DNA from: Streptomyces sp. DvalAA-43
Lineage (GTDB): Bacteria > Actinomycetota > Actinomycetes > Streptomycetales > Streptomycetaceae
Reading direction: 5' to 3'
Length of the DNA stretch: 64,000 nt
Assembly (NCBI RefSeq): GCF_900091725.1
Contig: NZ_FMBW01000022.1
Coordinates: forward strand, 1-64,000
Positions 62,740 to 64,000 of the stretch are shown here, one piece after another. The position numbers were made by a program, and so were the translations under genes. How positions within the stretch are numbered: position 1 is the stretch's first letter; the number at the start of each line of letters is the position of its first letter. Under the pieces are notes generated by a model. That model made no database searches. It was not told the origin of the DNA and saw only the letters and a program-made list of their open reading frames with translations.

Positions 62740-63825
62740 ATGCGCCATGCCGCCGTCATCGGCACCGGACTGATCGGCACCTCGGCCGCCCTCGCGCTCA
62801 CCCGGAGCGGGCTGCGCGTGTATCTGGAGGACGCCGACCCGGACTCGGCCCGGACGGCCGCCTCGCTCGGCGCGGGCACCACCGAACGGCCCGGCCACCC
62901 GGTGGACCTGGCGATCATCGCGGTGCCCCCGGCCCTGGTCGGCAGGGCGCTCGCCGACTGCCGGCGCCGCGGCCTCGCCCGCTGGTACACCGATGTGGCC
63001 AGTGTGAAGAGCGGCCCACGGGCGGACATCCTGGCGCGGGGCCTGGACACCACCCACTACATCGGCGGTCACCCGATGGCCGGCCGGGAGCGCTCCGGCC
63101 CGCTGGCCGCCCGCGCCGACCTGTTCGAGGGCCGGCCCTGGGTGCTCACCCCCGACGCCGGCACCGACACCGAGACGCTCAACGCCGCCCTCGAACTGAC
63201 CGCGCTCTGCGGCGCGATGCCGATCGTGATGGACGCCGCCGCGCACGACCGTGCCGTGGCGCTGATCTCGCACGCGCCGCGACTGGTCGCCGCACTGGTC
63301 GCCGCCCGGCTGGAGCACGCGGACGAGACCGCCGTCCGGCTCTCCGGCCAGGGGGTCCGCGACGTCACCCGGATCGCCGCCTCCAACCCCGCGATGTGGG
63401 TCGACATCCTCTCCGCCAACGCGGGCGTGGTCGCCGACGTCCTGGAGGAGGTCGCCGCCGACCTCGGCGCCACCGTCGCCGCGCTGCGCGCCCTCCAGGC
63501 CGACGGCGAGGACGAACGGCGGGCCGGTGCGGTGGGGATCGAGGCGGTGATCCGCCGCGGCGGCACCGGCCGCGCCCGCATCCCCGGCAAGCACGGCGCG
63601 CCGCCGACCCGCTACGAGACGGTCACCGTCGTCCTCGGCGACCAGCCCGGCGAACTCGGCCGCCTCTTCGGCGAGGCCGGCGCCCTCGGGGTGAACATCG
63701 AGGACGTCACCATCGAGCACTCCACCGACCAGCAGGTCGGCCATGTCCAGCTCGCGGTCGCCCCCGCCTCGGCGAAGGCCCTCATGGCGGGCCTGCGCGA
63801 CCACGGCTGGAACATCCGGGACTGA
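62740..63825 (+). CDS. tyrA: Prephenate dehydrogenase with ACT domain
   Basis: A 361-residue NAD-dependent prephenate dehydrogenase, giving 4-hydroxyphenylpyruvate, the substrate of HmaS. It has the Rossmann motif VIGTGLIGTSAALAL, the catalytic region YIGGHPMAGRERSG, an APRLVAALVAARL helix, and a C-terminal ACT-like segment (VLGDQPGELGRLFGEAGALGVNIED). Dedicated prephenate dehydrogenases are common in Hpg clusters, so this gene probably marks the right side of the pathway. It lies about 140 bp after cysN. Confidence 0.92.
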   Translation: MRHAAVIGTGLIGTSAALALTRSGLRVYLEDADPDSARTAASLGAGTTERPGHPVDLAIIAVPPALVGRALADCRRRGLARWYTDVASVKSGPRADILARGLDTTHYIGGHPMAGRERSGPLAARADLFEGRPWVLTPDAGTDTETLNAALELTALCGAMPIVMDAAAHDRAVALISHAPRLVAALVAARLEHADETAVRLSGQGVRDVTRIAASNPAMWVDILSANAGVVADVLEEVAADLGATVAALRALQADGEDERRAGAVGIEAVIRRGGTGRARIPGKHGAPPTRYETVTVVLGDQPGELGRLFGEAGALGVNIEDVTIEHSTDQQVGHVQLAVAPASAKALMAGLRDHGWNIRD

Positions 63826-63829
63826 CCCC

Positions 63830-64000
63830 TCACCGGCCGCGGAGGTCCCCCAGCGCGCCGCACACCTGTTCCGCCACTCCGTCCGGGGAGAGGCCGGAAC
63901 AGTCGATGCGCCGGACGGTGACATCCGGCCTGGCCGCGCTCAGCCAGTCCAGGACCTCGTCGTAGCGCTGCCGTGTCGCGGACAGGAAGGCCGTGGTCTC
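63830..64000 (-). CDS. C-terminal fragment, possibly a P-loop kinase
   Basis: Only the last 56 residues are inside the window (ETTAFLSATRQRYDEVLDWL ... GLSPDGVAEQVCGALGDLRGR). The ending V-RIDCSGLSP-VAEQV is reminiscent of the C-termini of small P-loop kinases, but this is weak evidence. It converges with tyrA, with four bases between the stop codons. The gene is cut by the right edge; function unassigned. Confidence 0.5.
   Translation of the reverse strand, partial: ETTAFLSATRQRYDEVLDWLSAARPDVTVRRIDCSGLSPDGVAEQVCGALGDLRGR

Overview
The window is very GC-rich, with dense, overlapping genes and mostly G or C in third codon positions. It carries actinobacterial hallmarks: a SARP regulator, an AfsA-type protein, an MbtH-like protein, hydroxyphenylglycine genes and DUF6059/DUF2568-type proteins. 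This points to a Streptomyces or close relative. Almost the whole window looks like one large secondary-metabolite locus, or two to three fused ones. It continues past the left edge, where a nonribosomal peptide synthetase (NRPS) is cut.

Left part (1-12.8 kb). A truncated minus-strand NRPS diverges, across a 1.2-kb non-coding region, from a plus-strand operon. That operon holds a cysteate-synthase/threonine-synthase-like PLP enzyme, an HpgT-type aminotransferase, a type II thioesterase, an MbtH-like protein, 4-hydroxymandelate synthase (HmaS), hydroxymandelate oxidase (Hmo), an AfsA-like protein and a large SARP-NB-ARC-TPR regulator. HmaS, Hmo and HpgT, together with a prephenate dehydrogenase at the right end, form a full route from prephenate to 4-hydroxyphenylglycine (Hpg).

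Central part (12.8-27.2 kb). A tightly packed minus-strand operon matches the five-gene tetronate cassette of agglomerin/RK-682/abyssomicin type: FkbH-like glyceryl-ACP synthase, small ACP, KSIII, stand-alone E2-type acyltransferase and alpha/beta hydrolase. The same operon adds a fatty acyl-AMP ligase, an ACP, two acyl-CoA dehydrogenases and a KS-AT-ACP polyketide synthase (PKS). Together these could make an unsaturated 3-acyl-5-methylene tetronic acid.

Middle (27.4-42 kb). This region holds an MMPL transporter, an FAD monooxygenase and a P450. It also holds an unusual set of KSIII-like protein, PLP decarboxylase, ACP and amino-acid-type AMP ligase, then an MFS exporter, an SRPBCC protein, a DUF2568 membrane protein and two type II thioesterases.

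Right part (42-58.7 kb). A minus-strand assembly line contains a FAAL-ACP-KS-AT-DH-KR-ACP megasynthase. Two Cy-A-PCP NRPSs, both with cysteine-type codes and one ending in a thioesterase (TE), and a GMC oxidoreductase complete it. It should build an unsaturated acyl chain carrying one or two thiazoline or thiazole rings.

Right end (59.7-64 kb). Plus-strand cysC-cysD-cysN would supply APS/PAPS and is followed by the ACT-domain prephenate dehydrogenase. A minus-strand gene is cut by the edge. No tRNA, rRNA, insertion sequence or CRISPR array was seen. Recurrent motifs at fixed distances upstream of several operons suggest that the middle modules share a regulator. All assignments come from reading motifs and context; no database search was possible.
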